Part shown: one piece after another, positions 7,686 to 16,725 of the stretch | Position numbering within the stretch: the first letter of the stretch is position 1 | How the letters are laid out: the number at the start of each line of letters is the position of its first letter | Source of the DNA: Neobacillus kokaensis | GTDB taxonomy: Bacteria > Bacillota > Bacilli > Bacillales > Cytobacillaceae | DNA length: 64,000 bases | Direction: 5' to 3' | Assembly (NCBI RefSeq): GCF_014656545.1 | Contig: NZ_BNDS01000001.1 | Span: 251,190-315,189 of the forward strand | Notes under the pieces: generated by a model | The model's input: the letters and a program-made list of their open reading frames with translations, nothing else | Told to the model about the DNA's origin: nothing | The model's database searches: none | Position numbers and translations under genes: made by a program

Positions 7686-8054
7686 TTGTTGAAAAAATTA
7701 ATTTTATTAGCAGCCTTATTGATTTCATTTGGTTTTAGTTTTCAGACTACATATGCTAAGGATGGCCATTCATTAGAGGCTGTAAATAACCGTATTTCGG
7801 AAAAAGAAGCTGAAGAGATAGCATTGAAGAAAGTAAAAGGTGAAGTTGTTAAAGTGAAATTGGAAATGGATGACGGCAGAGAGTATTACGAGGTCATTAT
7901 TAAGGGCTCAGATGCCAATTACGAAGTAGAAATTGATGCTAAGACAGGTCAAGTTGTAGAAGTGGAAAAAGAAGGGTCTCGTGATGGTAAACATGACAAT
8001 GGCGACAATGATGATGATGACCGTGATGGAGACGATGATCGTTTAGATGATTAA
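7686..8054 (+). CDS. Exported PepSY-domain protein with acidic tail
   Basis: A signal peptide (KKLILLAALLISFGFSFQTTYA) precedes one PepSY domain: ISEKEAEEIALKKVKGEV, then YYEVIIKGSDANYEVEIDAKTGQVVEVE. The final 25 residues are almost all Asp, Gly, Asn and Arg (DNGDNDDDDRDGDDDR), a highly acidic tail that could bind cations or the cell wall. PepSY domains often inhibit proteases or act in cell-surface regulation. Start is TTG at 7686 or 7689 behind AAAGGAG; both give the same signal peptide. The next gene, 70 bp downstream, also codes for a small exported protein with an acidic tail, so the two may be co-expressed. Confidence 0.85.
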   Translation: MLKKLILLAALLISFGFSFQTTYAKDGHSLEAVNNRISEKEAEEIALKKVKGEVVKVKLEMDDGREYYEVIIKGSDANYEVEIDAKTGQVVEVEKEGSRDGKHDNGDNDDDDRDGDDDRLDD

Positions 8055-8123
8055 TGGAAATTCATTGAAGTTGCATGTCAAATTTGATATGCAACTTTCT
8101 ATTTTCTACGAAGGAGAAACCCG

Positions 8124-8549
8124 ATGATAAAAAAGTATGTGATTGTACTAATTTTTTTCATTAGTTATGCAGCATTTTCCATTCACTCCAGTGCAGAAGC
8201 TTTCTTTTTCAATCAAAATCATGTGATGGATGATTCGAATCATAAATCTGAGAAACCGAAAAACCTGAAAGAAAGAATAGAATTAGATTTAGATTGCACC
8301 CACGACATTCACTATACTGAAGCACAGAAAAAACGCCTTGATGCCATTTACCATCGTATTTATATGGATTATTTAGAATTGATTGAAACCTATGCTTATG
8401 CAGGTGCTTTAACGCAAGAGCAAAAAATTGTGCGAATGGCTATGTTGAAAAATTATATCCTAACATTTCAAAAGAGAAATTATAAATGGTGCAGTGAATG
8501 GGAAGAAGATGAATGGGAAGAGGAATGGTATAATAGTGATGATGATTAA
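8124..8549 (+). CDS. Exported hypothetical protein with acidic tail
   Basis: The 141-residue protein has a clear signal peptide (MIKKYVIVLIFFISYAAFSI, likely cleaved after HSSAEA) and a mainly helical mature part: an alpha-helical block from LKERIELDLDCTHDIHYTEA to YILTFQKRNYKW. The tail EWEEDEWEEEWYNSDDD is extremely acidic and tryptophan-rich. Two cysteines (DCTHD and KWCSE) could form a disulfide outside the cell. I cannot assign a family. AAGGAG lies 8 bases before ATG. It follows the PepSY gene on the same strand. Confidence 0.75.
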   Translation: MIKKYVIVLIFFISYAAFSIHSSAEAFFFNQNHVMDDSNHKSEKPKNLKERIELDLDCTHDIHYTEAQKKRLDAIYHRIYMDYLELIETYAYAGALTQEQKIVRMAMLKNYILTFQKRNYKWCSEWEEDEWEEEWYNSDDD

Positions 8550-8555
8550 TAACGC

Positions 8556-8588
8556 AAAAAGACACCCCGATTACTGGTGTGTCTTTTT
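8556..8588. terminator. Bidirectional terminator
   Basis: AAAAGACAC (8557-8565) and GTGTCTTTT (8579-8587) pair, with A-run and T-run outside the stem on both strands. It serves the exported protein gene and the convergent YqhV-like gene. Confidence 0.85.
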
Positions 8589-8859
8589 AAGATTTCACCC
8601 CAATTAAAATACAGCTGACCCCGAGAAAAATCCAGAGAATCTTACCAAGTGATATATTTCCAACCATTCCAAGGACCCCGATTGTCGTTGTTAAGATTAA
8701 GATAATTGGTCCGACCAGGGCAAGAGAACTATTAACCATAAGTGCTTTTTCAACTGAATTAAACTTAATCATTAAGATAGCGGCAAAGATTTCGATGCTG
8801 CCGGAAAGAACTCTCAATAACGCCATTCCTAAGACCGCTATTTCAATAAAAATAAACAT
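8587..8859 (-). CDS. YqhV-like membrane protein (DUF2619)
   Basis: The 90-residue protein has three hydrophobic segments and the family pattern AxLRVLSGSIEIFAAILMIKF, then VEKALMVNSSLALVGPIILI and KILWIFLGVSCILIGVKS. It matches what I recall of B. subtilis YqhV, a small integral membrane protein of unknown function found in spore formers. AGGAGG precedes ATG. In B. subtilis yqhV lies next to the spoIIIA genes; here it stands between an exported protein and a TauE exporter, so its neighbours give no clue. Confidence 0.75.
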   Translation of the reverse strand: MFIFIEIAVLGMALLRVLSGSIEIFAAILMIKFNSVEKALMVNSSLALVGPIILILTTTIGVLGMVGNISLGKILWIFLGVSCILIGVKS

Positions 8860-8928
8860 ATCATCCTCCTATACAGCTGCCGTTCACCAACAGTATATGT
8901 TGGTTATTTTAATAGAAGGACAAGTTTT

Positions 8929-9693
8929 TTAGATTAATTTCAACCCGCTAAATAATATCATTACAGCCATAACGGCTCTTAAAGGCTTGGCAGGAATTTT
9001 AGCTGAAAAGGTGCTCCCGATCAAGACACCCGGGATTGAACCTAATAACAGGTTGATCATTAATAAATAATCAACATTACCAATACCGGCATGCATGATT
9101 CCTGCAGCAGTCACCAATAAGAAGGCATGGGCAATATCAGTTCCTACTAATTCAGAGGGGCTCATTCGATAAAGATATAGCATAGCAAGGGCAAATAAAG
9201 AACCGGAGCCAATGGAAGTCAGGCCGACAATAAAGCCTAACATTACGCCGATGGTAATAGTTAAGGCTTTCTTTTCATGAACAGGTTTTAGCTGCAGGCT
9301 GTTCCATTCTAAGTTCCTTTTCATAAATGTTTTGACTAAGGTAGCCAGCGCTACTAAAATTAATACATATCCCAGAGCATGCTTAATAATTTGTTCTTGA
9401 TTATGGAAAAAGGAATCAAATAGATGGAGCAGCCCAACAGCACAAATGGCACTCGGAATACTGCCGATGGCCAAATATTTCATTAAACTCAAATTAATTG
9501 TTTTTTGTCTCCAATGCTGAAGAGACCCAAAAAGTTTGGTTATTGAATTATACGCAAGGTCCGTACCGACAGCAATTGCGGGATTGATCCCTAATAAAAT
9601 AAGAACCGGTGTTAAAAGAGCCGCCCCGCCAACTCCAGTTAACCCGACCATGAAGCCAATAAAAAGCCCCATTATTATGATGCCGATACTCAT
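8929..9693 (-). CDS. TauE/SafE-family anion exporter
   Basis: The 254-residue protein has about eight membrane segments and the TauE/SafE features GxxVGLTGVGGAALLTPVLILLGINPAIAVGTDLAYNSITKLFG in the first half and a repeat GFIVGLTSIGSGSL ... LVGTDIAHAF in the second. The family moves sulfite, sulfolactate, sulfoacetate and similar anions. Start at ATG 9693 (MSIGIIIMG) is chosen over an ATG 36 bases upstream because GGAGTG precedes it. It lies 1.9 kb from the sulfite- and sulfolactate-producing gene run beginning at 11544, on the opposite strand, so export of sulfite or sulfolactate is a reasonable guess. Confidence 0.85.
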   Translation of the reverse strand: MSIGIIIMGLFIGFMVGLTGVGGAALLTPVLILLGINPAIAVGTDLAYNSITKLFGSLQHWRQKTINLSLMKYLAIGSIPSAICAVGLLHLFDSFFHNQEQIIKHALGYVLILVALATLVKTFMKRNLEWNSLQLKPVHEKKALTITIGVMLGFIVGLTSIGSGSLFALAMLYLYRMSPSELVGTDIAHAFLLVTAAGIMHAGIGNVDYLLMINLLLGSIPGVLIGSTFSAKIPAKPLRAVMAVMILFSGLKLI

Positions 9694-9830
9694 TGGGCAC
9701 ACACTCCATTTTTCTAATATTTCATCCATAAAATATGTAATAGTTAAACGCCTTGTTAGCCCATTTCCTTAAATGAAGAAGGCTCCCAATCCTCGGTTTG
9801 TTTTATTAACCTGGATAGAAAGCCTTTTTA

Positions 9831-10115
9831 TTATGATTCTTCTTCATCCTCATTTAATTTAATTTTTTTGCAGCCGACATATAAACATGCGAGAATATCA
9901 AGATCCGGTTTTGCTTTTGCTAATCCTTTTATATAAGGAGTAACTAAATCCCGGAAGTCCGCTCCAACCTCTTCTTCCTCTAAAATTCCATATACATATA
10001 ATTTTTTCTCTGCAAATAAAAAGGCGACGTTGCCTACTCCTTTATTTTTTGCATCAATGACATTTAACACCTGGTATTCCGGCGTTATTACCTCGGGTGA
10101 AAAAAATATAGGCAA
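9831..10115 (-). CDS. Hypothetical cytoplasmic protein, 94 residues
   Basis: The protein (LPIFFSPEVITPEYQVLNVI..., ending NEDEEES) is small, soluble and acidic at its C-terminus, with alternating beta and alpha patterns (NVAFLFAEKKLYVYGILEEE, DLDILACLYVGCKKIKL). I do not recognise the family. The start is TTG behind GGAG with about 10 bases spacing. It lies 15 bp downstream of the MFS transporter gene on the same strand and is likely co-transcribed with it. Confidence 0.6.
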   Translation of the reverse strand: MPIFFSPEVITPEYQVLNVIDAKNKGVGNVAFLFAEKKLYVYGILEEEEVGADFRDLVTPYIKGLAKAKPDLDILACLYVGCKKIKLNEDEEES

Positions 10116-10130
10116 GAATGATCTACTCCT

Positions 10131-11375
10131 TTAAGAAAACTGTAATTTTTCAAATAAGGTATCATTTTCTTTTGACGGTTTCTTTTTTGCCACCTTTATT
10201 AGTACCATACAGAGTAAGCTGCATAATAATGTTAAGCCTGCTGTTGTTAAAAACATGCCGGGACGGGACCAATCCATTAACTTACTGAAGATCGGCGGCC
10301 CGACTGCTACTCCCAGAAAGCGTACAGAACCATAAAGTGAGGTGACAAATCCACGACGATCGGTTGGAACCGATCCTGTAATAAAGCTGTTAATACAAGG
10401 GAGAACAAGCCCTGTTCCAATGCTGCTGATGACAAGAACAGCAAAGAATGGAATTAGTTTTTGAAAGAACGTTAAACTGGCAAAGGAAGCAGTCATCAGT
10501 AACAGACCAAAAATAATTAATCCTTTCATCAGCGTCATTTTTTTACCGATCTTACTTCCTGTAAAGTAGGAAGTAGTTGTCATAAATAATAAAGGAATGG
10601 CTAATATTGCCCCTTTTAATAAACCATCAATTTGATGGTCTTTTTCGAGAATATCCGAAATATAAAACAAAATTCCAAATAAAGTAAATAAACACACAGC
10701 CCCTGTTAAATAAGCGGCAAACAGCCAGCGTCCTTCTGTTTTAAATACAGACACAAGCCCCTTTACATACTCACCGACAGGGGGAGGTTCTTTTTCTGCT
10801 TTCTTTTCTTTTATAAAAAAAATGGTAAGAAGAATCGCTATAAGACAAAAAATTGGAAAGGCAAAAAATGTTGCATACCAAAATAGGAGAGCCAAAAGTG
10901 ACCCTATAATTGGGCTAATGACTTTTCCAAACCCATTCGAGGCCTCTACAAGGCCTAAAACCTTACTTTGCTCCCCGCCTTTAAATAAATCCCCAGTTAA
11001 CGCCATGGCAATAGGGGCCGTTCCTGCAGCTCCTATTCCCTGCATGATCCTTCCAGCAAGAATCAGCATATAGGATTTTCCGAACCATGCTGCTGCAGCA
11101 CCGGCAAGTAATCCACCGCTGCCATATAATATCAGCGCTGGTATAATGACTGCCTTTCTTGAAAATCGATCAGATAAATATCCCAGCACAGGGATGGAGA
11201 TCGCCGCGGCAATAGAAAAAACGGAAATCACCAGGCTGACTTGAAATTGTGAGATATCGAGTTCAGCTTTCATTTTCGGCAGTATAGGGATCAACATCGA
11301 GTTACCCAAGACAAGAATGAGCGGGATGGAACTAATTGCAAGAATGGTTAAGCCTTTACTTTTTTGCTTTGGCAA
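10131..11375 (-). CDS. MFS exporter (DHA1 type)
   Basis: The 414-residue protein has twelve predicted membrane helices and the major facilitator drug:proton antiporter pattern: [12 protein letters not shown] in helix 1, the loop 2-3 motif [28 protein letters not shown] in helix 4, and a GxxxGP-type motif ([11 protein letters not shown]) in helix 5. In B. subtilis the yit sulfolactate cluster also ends in an MFS exporter gene (yitG), and here an MFS gene is divergent from comA across a 168-bp gap. It may export sulfolactate or an unrelated drug; the substrate cannot be read from sequence. Confidence 0.85.
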   Translation of the reverse strand: MPKQKSKGLTILAISSIPLILVLGNSMLIPILPKMKAELDISQFQVSLVISVFSIAAAISIPVLGYLSDRFSRKAVIIPALILYGSGGLLAGAAAAWFGKSYMLILAGRIMQGIGAAGTAPIAMALTGDLFKGGEQSKVLGLVEASNGFGKVISPIIGSLLALLFWYATFFAFPIFCLIAILLTIFFIKEKKAEKEPPPVGEYVKGLVSVFKTEGRWLFAAYLTGAVCLFTLFGILFYISDILEKDHQIDGLLKGAILAIPLLFMTTTSYFTGSKIGKKMTLMKGLIIFGLLLMTASFASLTFFQKLIPFFAVLVISSIGTGLVLPCINSFITGSVPTDRRGFVTSLYGSVRFLGVAVGPPIFSKLMDWSRPGMFLTTAGLTLLCSLLCMVLIKVAKKKPSKENDTLFEKLQFS

Positions 11376-11543
11376 TGAATGTACACCCCTAACTTGAAGT
11401 TTCAGCGATTATAGTTTTTGGAAAGATTCTAAAAGTTATTCAAGGCGAATGCCTAATTTCTAAGGGAAATGCCTAATACTTACACATTCACCCATCTTTT
11501 GAATAATCTATCCTAGAAAAAAGGAGGAGGCGACTCTTGTCCC

Positions 11544-12311
11544 ATGGATTTTTTATCATTACCAAAAAGGACTTCAGGAATCAGAACCTATGGATTAACA
11601 TCGATTATCGACTTAGGTACCCCAATGGGTGAATTAATAAATAATTTATCTGATTACAGCCATTTAATCGATTTAGCGAAAATTGGCATCGGGTCTGCGT
11701 ATGTGACACCGAATATTAAAAAGAAAATTGAAGTTTATAAGGAATTTGATATTAAGCCATATTGCGGTGGAACATTGTTTGAAAAATGCTATTACCAAAA
11801 TAAATTACCTGAATATAAGACCTATTTACACAATTTAGGCATTGAATGGGTTGAAATTTCGAATGGAACGATTGATATACCATTAAATGAACGCCTCCAT
11901 ATCATTTCTTATTTTAAAGAGGAATTTCAAGTGATTTCCGAGGTAGGATCAAAAGACTCTGACAAGGTCATGCCAATAGCAAAATGGAAAGAGGAAATTA
12001 AGCTTTTATTAGAGGCAGGGTGTGAATATGTCATTACAGAGGGAAGAGACTCCGGAACCTCCGGGATTTATGAAAAAGGCGGTACGGTAAAGTCAGAATT
12101 AATTCAAGAACTTCTAAAAGAAATTGATCCAAATAAAATTATTTTTGAGGCGCCTTCTCCCAAGCATCAAATGTATTTTATTAAAGAAATTGGTTCAAAT
12201 GTGAATTTAGGAAATGTAAAGCTTCAGGATGTACTAGTGTTAGAAACCCAGCGCTGCGGGCTAAGAAGTGAAACATTCTATATGGAGGATCTTGAATGCA
12301 AATTACCTTAA
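11544..12311 (+). CDS. comA: Phosphosulfolactate synthase
   Basis: The 255-residue protein is a ComA-family TIM barrel (B. subtilis YitD) that adds sulfite to phosphoenolpyruvate to give (2R)-phospho-3-sulfolactate. Recognised stretches include SGIRTYGLTSIIDLGTPMGE, DLAKIGIGSAYV, PYCGGTLFEKCY, EWVEISNGTIDIP, EVGSKD and VITEGRDSGTSGIYEK, which carry the conserved lysine, glutamate and arginine residues of the active site. The ribosome site AAGGAGGAGG is strong but ends 13 bases before the ATG, a rather long spacing. First gene of a five-gene run; the next gene overlaps it by 16 bases. Confidence 0.92.
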   Translation: MDFLSLPKRTSGIRTYGLTSIIDLGTPMGELINNLSDYSHLIDLAKIGIGSAYVTPNIKKKIEVYKEFDIKPYCGGTLFEKCYYQNKLPEYKTYLHNLGIEWVEISNGTIDIPLNERLHIISYFKEEFQVISEVGSKDSDKVMPIAKWKEEIKLLLEAGCEYVITEGRDSGTSGIYEKGGTVKSELIQELLKEIDPNKIIFEAPSPKHQMYFIKEIGSNVNLGNVKLQDVLVLETQRCGLRSETFYMEDLECKLP

Positions 12312-12841
12312 TTAGGCATCTTCCCACGGAATGGAATAAGAAGCAAAAACTGCAGGGGAGAAAGGATATAGCAATAGCTGAAGTTACTCCTGATATCAAG
12401 CGGGGGATTGATGAAAACCTGCAAACACTAAACCGTCTATCACCATTCGATTTAGTGCTTGCCAGCAGCTTAAAACGGACCCGGCAAACTGCACACCACT
12501 ATGGCTTTTATCCTGAAACGGAACGATTGCTGGATGAATTGGACTTTGGACCGTACGAAGGCTATTCAAAGGGTGTACTACTTGATGATCATGGCGGTAA
12601 TTGGCTGGAAAACCCCTTGTCATTAGTTTTAGGTGAAAGTATCATTCAATTTGAGAATCGAATTATTTCATTTGTCCAGAAGTATCAAGATTTTTCCAAT
12701 ATCTTGGTTTTTGGTCATGGTTCATGGATAAGGGGGCTTATTTCCTTTTCCCGTTTCGGTCATATAAATGAGATGAATAAAATAACTGTGGCTAACAATG
12801 AGTGTATTACACTTTCGTTGCTGGATGCGTTGGAGGGGTAA
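12296..12841 (+). CDS. Histidine phosphatase, candidate phosphosulfolactate phosphatase
   Basis: The 181-residue protein belongs to the histidine phosphatase (phosphoglycerate mutase-like) superfamily: LIRHLPTEWN (Arg7, His8), SSLKRTRQTA (Arg61), ELDFGPYEG (Glu81) and VFGHGSWIR (His141) give the full catalytic set. The usual R-H-G-E-T is R-H-L-P-T, a departure that may shape specificity. Its ATG lies inside the end of comA, behind GGAGG, so it is translationally coupled to phosphosulfolactate synthase. In B. subtilis this position holds comB (yitC), the unrelated phosphosulfolactate phosphatase; no ComB is seen here. I infer that this enzyme dephosphorylates phosphosulfolactate. An alternative is removal of the 3'-phosphate of PAP left by CysH. 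Confidence 0.8.
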   Translation: MQITLIRHLPTEWNKKQKLQGRKDIAIAEVTPDIKRGIDENLQTLNRLSPFDLVLASSLKRTRQTAHHYGFYPETERLLDELDFGPYEGYSKGVLLDDHGGNWLENPLSLVLGESIIQFENRIISFVQKYQDFSNILVFGHGSWIRGLISFSRFGHINEMNKITVANNECITLSLLDALEG

Positions 12842-12844
12842 GGC

Positions 12845-13555
12845 TTGGGTGTACAATTAACATATGATACATGGGATGACAAAAGAATATTGAATATTTT
12901 GGAACTGCATGGAGATTATCTTGACATTTTAAAATGGGCTTTTCAAGAGTATAAAGAGGAAATTGTGTATTCTTGCAGCTTTGGAGCTGAAGGGATTGTA
13001 TTAATAGATTTAATTCATAAGATCAATAAAGATGCAAAAATTGTTTTTCTTGATACGGGGCTCCATTTTCCGGAAACCTATGAATTGATTGAACAAGTGA
13101 AAGAACGCTACCCTTCACTTACGATTACAATGATTAAACCCAAATTATCTTTAGAAGAGCAAGCAAAGGAGTTTAGAGAGGGGCTCTGGAAGCATAATCC
13201 CAATCTTTGCTGCAAATTACGCAAGGTAGACCCGCTAAAAGATGCTCTAAAGGGGGCAAAAGCATGGATTTCTGGTCTTCGCCGTGAGCAGTCAGCGACA
13301 CGAAGCCAAACTCAATATATAAATAAGGATGAAAAATTTCAAAAGATTAAAGTTTGTCCACTGATACATTGGACCTGGGAGGATATTATGAGTTATATCC
13401 AATTAAATAAGCTCGATTATAATCCTCTGCATGACCAGGGATATCCGAGTATCGGCTGTGCCCCATGTACAGCAGCAGTCATGGACGACAAAAACTCTCG
13501 TGCGGGCAGGTGGGCAGGATATACAAAAACAGAGTGCGGGCTTCATCAAATATGA
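12845..13555 (+). CDS. cysH: APS/PAPS reductase, iron-sulfur type
   Basis: The 236-residue protein reduces adenylylated sulfate to sulfite with thioredoxin. It shows the PP-loop start [18 protein letters not shown], the pairs CC ([12 protein letters not shown]) and C-x-x-C (GCAPC) that hold a [4Fe-4S] cluster in APS-type reductases, and the C-terminal E-C-G-L-H with the catalytic cysteine. LRREQS and [11 protein letters not shown] are further family marks. The start is TTG 3 bases after the phosphatase stop, behind GGAGGGG. In B. subtilis the equivalent is YitB. It is co-directional with comA, so its sulfite can feed ComA directly. Confidence 0.92.
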   Translation: MGVQLTYDTWDDKRILNILELHGDYLDILKWAFQEYKEEIVYSCSFGAEGIVLIDLIHKINKDAKIVFLDTGLHFPETYELIEQVKERYPSLTITMIKPKLSLEEQAKEFREGLWKHNPNLCCKLRKVDPLKDALKGAKAWISGLRREQSATRSQTQYINKDEKFQKIKVCPLIHWTWEDIMSYIQLNKLDYNPLHDQGYPSIGCAPCTAAVMDDKNSRAGRWAGYTKTECGLHQI

Positions 13556-13580
13556 CATTTACCGGTTTACGGAGGAGAAA

Positions 13581-14732
13581 ATGGTGAGTAAAAGTGTACC
13601 GCATGGCGGAAAATTAATCAATCGAATAAATTTAGAGTTAAAGACAGATTTTGCTTGTAACTACGTTGAATTAGAACCTCTTGAATTAAGTGATTTAGAG
13701 TTGCTTGCTAATGGAGCTTATAGTCCACTTGAAGGATTTATGGGAAAAGCTGATTATGAATCTGTTGTTCACCATATGCGGCTTGCCAATGGACTTCCTT
13801 GGTCCCTGCCGATTACATTAGCAGTTAGCGAACAAAAGGCTGCAGAAATTAAAATTGGGGATACGATTAAATTAGTTCATCATCATAAGGTTTACGGTGT
13901 GATAGAAGTGGTGGAAAAATTTGCACCTAATAAAAAACTAGAAGCAGAAAAGGTTTATAAAACAACAGATCCTGCTCATCCCGGAGTGAGAAAGCTCTTT
14001 AATAGGCCTGATACCTATATTGCCGGTCCAATTACGTTAGTTAATAAACCTCCAAAAACACAATTTACTTCATATTATTTAGATCCAATTGAAACAAGAA
14101 CAAAATTTGCTGAATTAGGCTGGAAAACGGTGGTTGGATTTCAAACTCGTAATCCTGTACATCGGGCGCATGAATATATTCAAAAATCAGCATTAGAAAT
14201 TGTTGATGGGTTATTCTTAAATCCGCTTGTAGGAGAGACGAAAGCGGATGATATTCCAAGTGACATCCGTATGAAAAGCTACCAAGTGCTGCTTGAAAAC
14301 TATTATCCAAAAACCCGGGCATTCTTATCTGTTTTTCCCGCAGCGATGCGTTATGCTGGACCGAGGGAAGCCATTTTTCATGCTTTAGTCAGGAAAAATT
14401 TTGGCTGTACCCACTTTATTGTAGGGAGAGATCACGCTGGTGTCGGTAATTATTATGGGACATATGATGCACAAAAAATATTTAGTCATTTTTCCGAAGA
14501 AGAGCTAGGAATTAAACCGCTATTTTTCGAACACAGCTTTTACTGCAAAAAATGTGAAAACATGGCATCAGAAAAAACTTGCCCGCATGACAAATCAAAT
14601 CATGTGATTTTATCGGGGACAAAGGTAAGAGGAATGTTAAAAAACGGCGAACAGCCGCCAAAGGAATTCAGCAGGCCTGAGGTAGTTGATATCTTAATTG
14701 AAGGAATGAAAGAAGTTATTACAAAAAGCTAA
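13581..14732 (+). CDS. sat: Sulfate adenylyltransferase (ATP sulfurylase)
   Basis: The 383-residue enzyme makes adenosine phosphosulfate from sulfate and [16 protein letters not shown] carries the nucleotide-binding H-x-x-H-like motif and VGRDHAGVG is the second ATP-contact loop; [16 protein letters not shown] is the cysteine cluster typical of Bacillus-type enzymes. ATG at 13581 is used because GGAGGAG ends 4 bases before it and homologues start near SVPHGGKLI; the open frame extends upstream only because it overlaps cysH out of frame. It lies 25 bp after cysH and 12 bp before cysC. Confidence 0.94.
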   Translation: MVSKSVPHGGKLINRINLELKTDFACNYVELEPLELSDLELLANGAYSPLEGFMGKADYESVVHHMRLANGLPWSLPITLAVSEQKAAEIKIGDTIKLVHHHKVYGVIEVVEKFAPNKKLEAEKVYKTTDPAHPGVRKLFNRPDTYIAGPITLVNKPPKTQFTSYYLDPIETRTKFAELGWKTVVGFQTRNPVHRAHEYIQKSALEIVDGLFLNPLVGETKADDIPSDIRMKSYQVLLENYYPKTRAFLSVFPAAMRYAGPREAIFHALVRKNFGCTHFIVGRDHAGVGNYYGTYDAQKIFSHFSEEELGIKPLFFEHSFYCKKCENMASEKTCPHDKSNHVILSGTKVRGMLKNGEQPPKEFSRPEVVDILIEGMKEVITKS

Positions 14733-14744
14733 AGGGTGTACTGG

Positions 14745-15338
14745 ATGGAGAAAAATATTATATGGCATCGGCCTACAATTACAAAATTGGATCGCTATAA
14801 AAAGAACGGTTATAGAAGTTCTGTTTTGTGGTTTACGGGTTTATCGGGATCAGGTAAATCTACATTGGCTAACGCCGTTGATTATGAATTGTTTCAACGG
14901 GGTATCAATAGTTATGTATTAGATGGCGATAATATACGTCATGGATTAAATAGTGATTTAGGTTTTAGCAAAGAGGATCGGAATGAGAATATCCGCAGAA
15001 TCGGAGAAGTCGCAAAGCTGTTTGTTGACAGCGGGCAAATTGTCGCTACTGCCTTTATTTCGCCATTTCTACAAGACCGGGAATTAGTTCGAAAGATGTT
15101 TCCTGCTGGGGAGTTTATCGAAATTTATTTACATTGCCCTATTGACATTTGTGAGAACAGGGATCCAAAAGGTTTATATAAAAAAGCGCGTAAAGGGGAA
15201 ATACCAGAATTTACAGGCATATCCTCACCTTATGAAGTGCCCGGTAAACCGGAAGTAGTAATTTCAACGAATAAATTGACAATTGAACAATCAGTGATGA
15301 AAATTATCAGTTATTTAGAAGAAAGGAAGATCCTATAG
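14745..15338 (+). CDS. cysC: Adenylylsulfate kinase
   Basis: The 197-residue kinase phosphorylates APS to [13 protein letters not shown] (32-40) is the P-loop, and [31 protein letters not shown] plus FISPF are APS-kinase signatures. ATG at 14745 (MEKNIIWH) is preferred to the in-frame GTG nine bases upstream because AAAGGGTG fits the ATG and orthologues begin with a D/N-I-V/I-W-H motif. It is the last gene of the run, and the terminator stem begins inside its final codons. B. subtilis YisZ plays the same part at the edge of the yit cluster. Confidence 0.93.
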   Translation: MEKNIIWHRPTITKLDRYKKNGYRSSVLWFTGLSGSGKSTLANAVDYELFQRGINSYVLDGDNIRHGLNSDLGFSKEDRNENIRRIGEVAKLFVDSGQIVATAFISPFLQDRELVRKMFPAGEFIEIYLHCPIDICENRDPKGLYKKARKGEIPEFTGISSPYEVPGKPEVVISTNKLTIEQSVMKIISYLEERKIL

Positions 15339-15355
15339 CGGGAATCTTCCTTTTT
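15323..15355. terminator. Terminator of the sulfolactate run
   Basis: GGAAGAT (15325-15331) pairs with ATCTTCC (15344-15350), extended by CC/GG inside, with five T residues after it. The stem overlaps the last codons of cysC and abuts the stop of the convergent yitE-like gene. Confidence 0.85.
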
Positions 15356-15971
15356 ATCTTCTTCTCCAATTTGCGTTTAAGAACATTAGCTTTTGGAATT
15401 TTAAATGATAGATAAAGTCAATGATATTGGTGGAGAAAAATTGGCAAACTACTCCATAAATGACGATTTTATAATCGATCACCAAAGCGGTAAATAAGAA
15501 AATGAATAGATTAATACCCATCATTACCTTTCCCGGGCTCCAATTTTTATAAGAAGCAATCATTAATGCCGGAATGACCATCCCGCCGCTTGATGCCCCG
15601 GCACGAATCAGTAAACCTACCCCAATTCCAAAGAAAACGGAACCGGCAGCTAGGTCTAATAAAATATGTACATGAATATGGGGAGCTTGGGCAGATAAAA
15701 TCGTTACAACTGTTGAAGTTGTGGCAACAGAAAGGATGGTACGAAATGTCCAAGTATAACCAAAATATTTTAACGCAAAGAGCAGAAACACAATATTTGC
15801 GAGCCACAATGAAAAACCAAGCGATAGATTAAACCAATAGTTCATCAAAATAGCAAGACCTGCAGCTCCACCGGAAGGGATAGAATGTGGGAATAAAAAT
15901 AAAGACATGGACATGCCTTGTAGTATAGCACCAAAAAATAAACATATATACGTTAATAAAGGTCTTTTCAT
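15354..15971 (-). CDS. yitE: YitE-like YitT-family membrane protein
   Basis: The 205-residue protein has about six hydrophobic segments and the YitT/DUF161 pattern near its start: GAILQGMSMSLFLFPHSIPSGGAAGLAILMNYWF, and later GSVFFGIGVGLLIRAGASSGG. It lacks the soluble C-terminal DUF2179 domain of longer family members, as B. subtilis YitE does. yitE directly follows the sulfolactate genes in B. subtilis; here it is kept next to them but turned round. Function is unknown, but the conserved neighbourhood suggests a tie to sulfolactate or sulfite movement. Its own ribosome site is weak. Confidence 0.8.
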   Translation of the reverse strand: MKRPLLTYICLFFGAILQGMSMSLFLFPHSIPSGGAAGLAILMNYWFNLSLGFSLWLANIVFLLFALKYFGYTWTFRTILSVATTSTVVTILSAQAPHIHVHILLDLAAGSVFFGIGVGLLIRAGASSGGMVIPALMIASYKNWSPGKVMMGINLFIFLFTALVIDYKIVIYGVVCQFFSTNIIDFIYHLKFQKLMFLNANWRRR

Positions 15972-16643
15972 TGGTAAGAAAAATAAAAATAATCCCTAAT
16001 AAAATCATATAGAAAACTGATTTTCACATGCCATCCCCCCCTAAGGAACTGCCTTCTTGTCCATTTTATGTGACGAGATAAGGGAATATGAAGAAAAATG
16101 CTGACAAGATCATTAAGATGTCCAACAAGGTTTGGTGCAGTTAACAAATCGTTGCTGATTTTTTTCAATATGAATTTTTTAGGAAGCAGCAATGATAATA
16201 AAATGGTAAAAAAAAGAAATATTTTATTGATAATTAAATCAATTACCAGTAAAATTATAATAGGATAAAAGAAATAATGCTTGTATCTGAAAAGGAATGA
16301 GTAAATTGAAAACGAATACTAAACAGGAGAAAGGTACATAGGGAACCTACTTAGGGTTAATTTTAAAAAAGGTTCGGGGTCTGTGTTTGTTTCAATGAAA
16401 GATTCATCATTACTATGTATCAAAGAAACTTTATTTCTCCTATTGAGAACGTTTACATTAAAGGTTGCTAAGAGAAATTTAGAAAAAGCTCTGCTTCATA
16501 ATAATACTAATTTTGAATCCATTTTTATTACGAACGTCATTGGATTGGGACTGAAAATTTGATCGAAGTACCATTGTTTTGATTATAAATCCAACAAAAT
16601 AAATCTGGTGGGAATGAACTAGACATATCTTGAACTAGACATA
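15972..16643. other. Long gap upstream of the sensor kinase
   Basis: No convincing gene was found on either strand in these 670 bases; the only frames are short and lack ribosome sites. The 13-bp sequence TGAACTAGACATA occurs twice at the right end (16615-16627 and 16631-16643), 16 bp apart, directly before the terminator at 16644. The gap is long enough to hold a leader RNA or a small RNA. Confidence 0.5.
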
Positions 16644-16691
16644 AGCCAAATTAGAAATAGGAATTTGTCTATCTCTAATTTGGCTTTTTTT
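16644..16691 (+). terminator. Terminator/attenuator just upstream of the sensor kinase
   Basis: AGCCAAATTAGA (16644-16655) pairs perfectly with TCTAATTTGGCT (16674-16685), followed by seven T residues. It ends only 35 bases before the kinase ATG and no gene precedes it on this strand, so it must end a leader or small RNA, or act as an attenuator. Confidence 0.85.
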
Positions 16692-16725
16692 ATAAAAGTA
16701 TACAGAAAGGAACTTTTAGAGAGAG

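Noticed and set aside
11376..11543. S-box or T-box upstream of comA
   Set aside because: Neither the S-box stems nor a T-box GGTGG-type motif is present; only GAATGCCTAAT/AAATGCCTAAT direct repeats of unknown meaning were seen.
13431..13580. Longer N-terminus for sulfate adenylyltransferase
   Set aside because: This part overlaps cysH in another frame; the strong ribosome site at 13571 and family alignment fix the start at 13581.
16297..16570. Small or interrupted gene in the gap before the sensor kinase
   Set aside because: The 14-codon frame MSKLKTNTKQEKGT and the later 55-codon frame from 16395 are in different frames and lack good ribosome sites.
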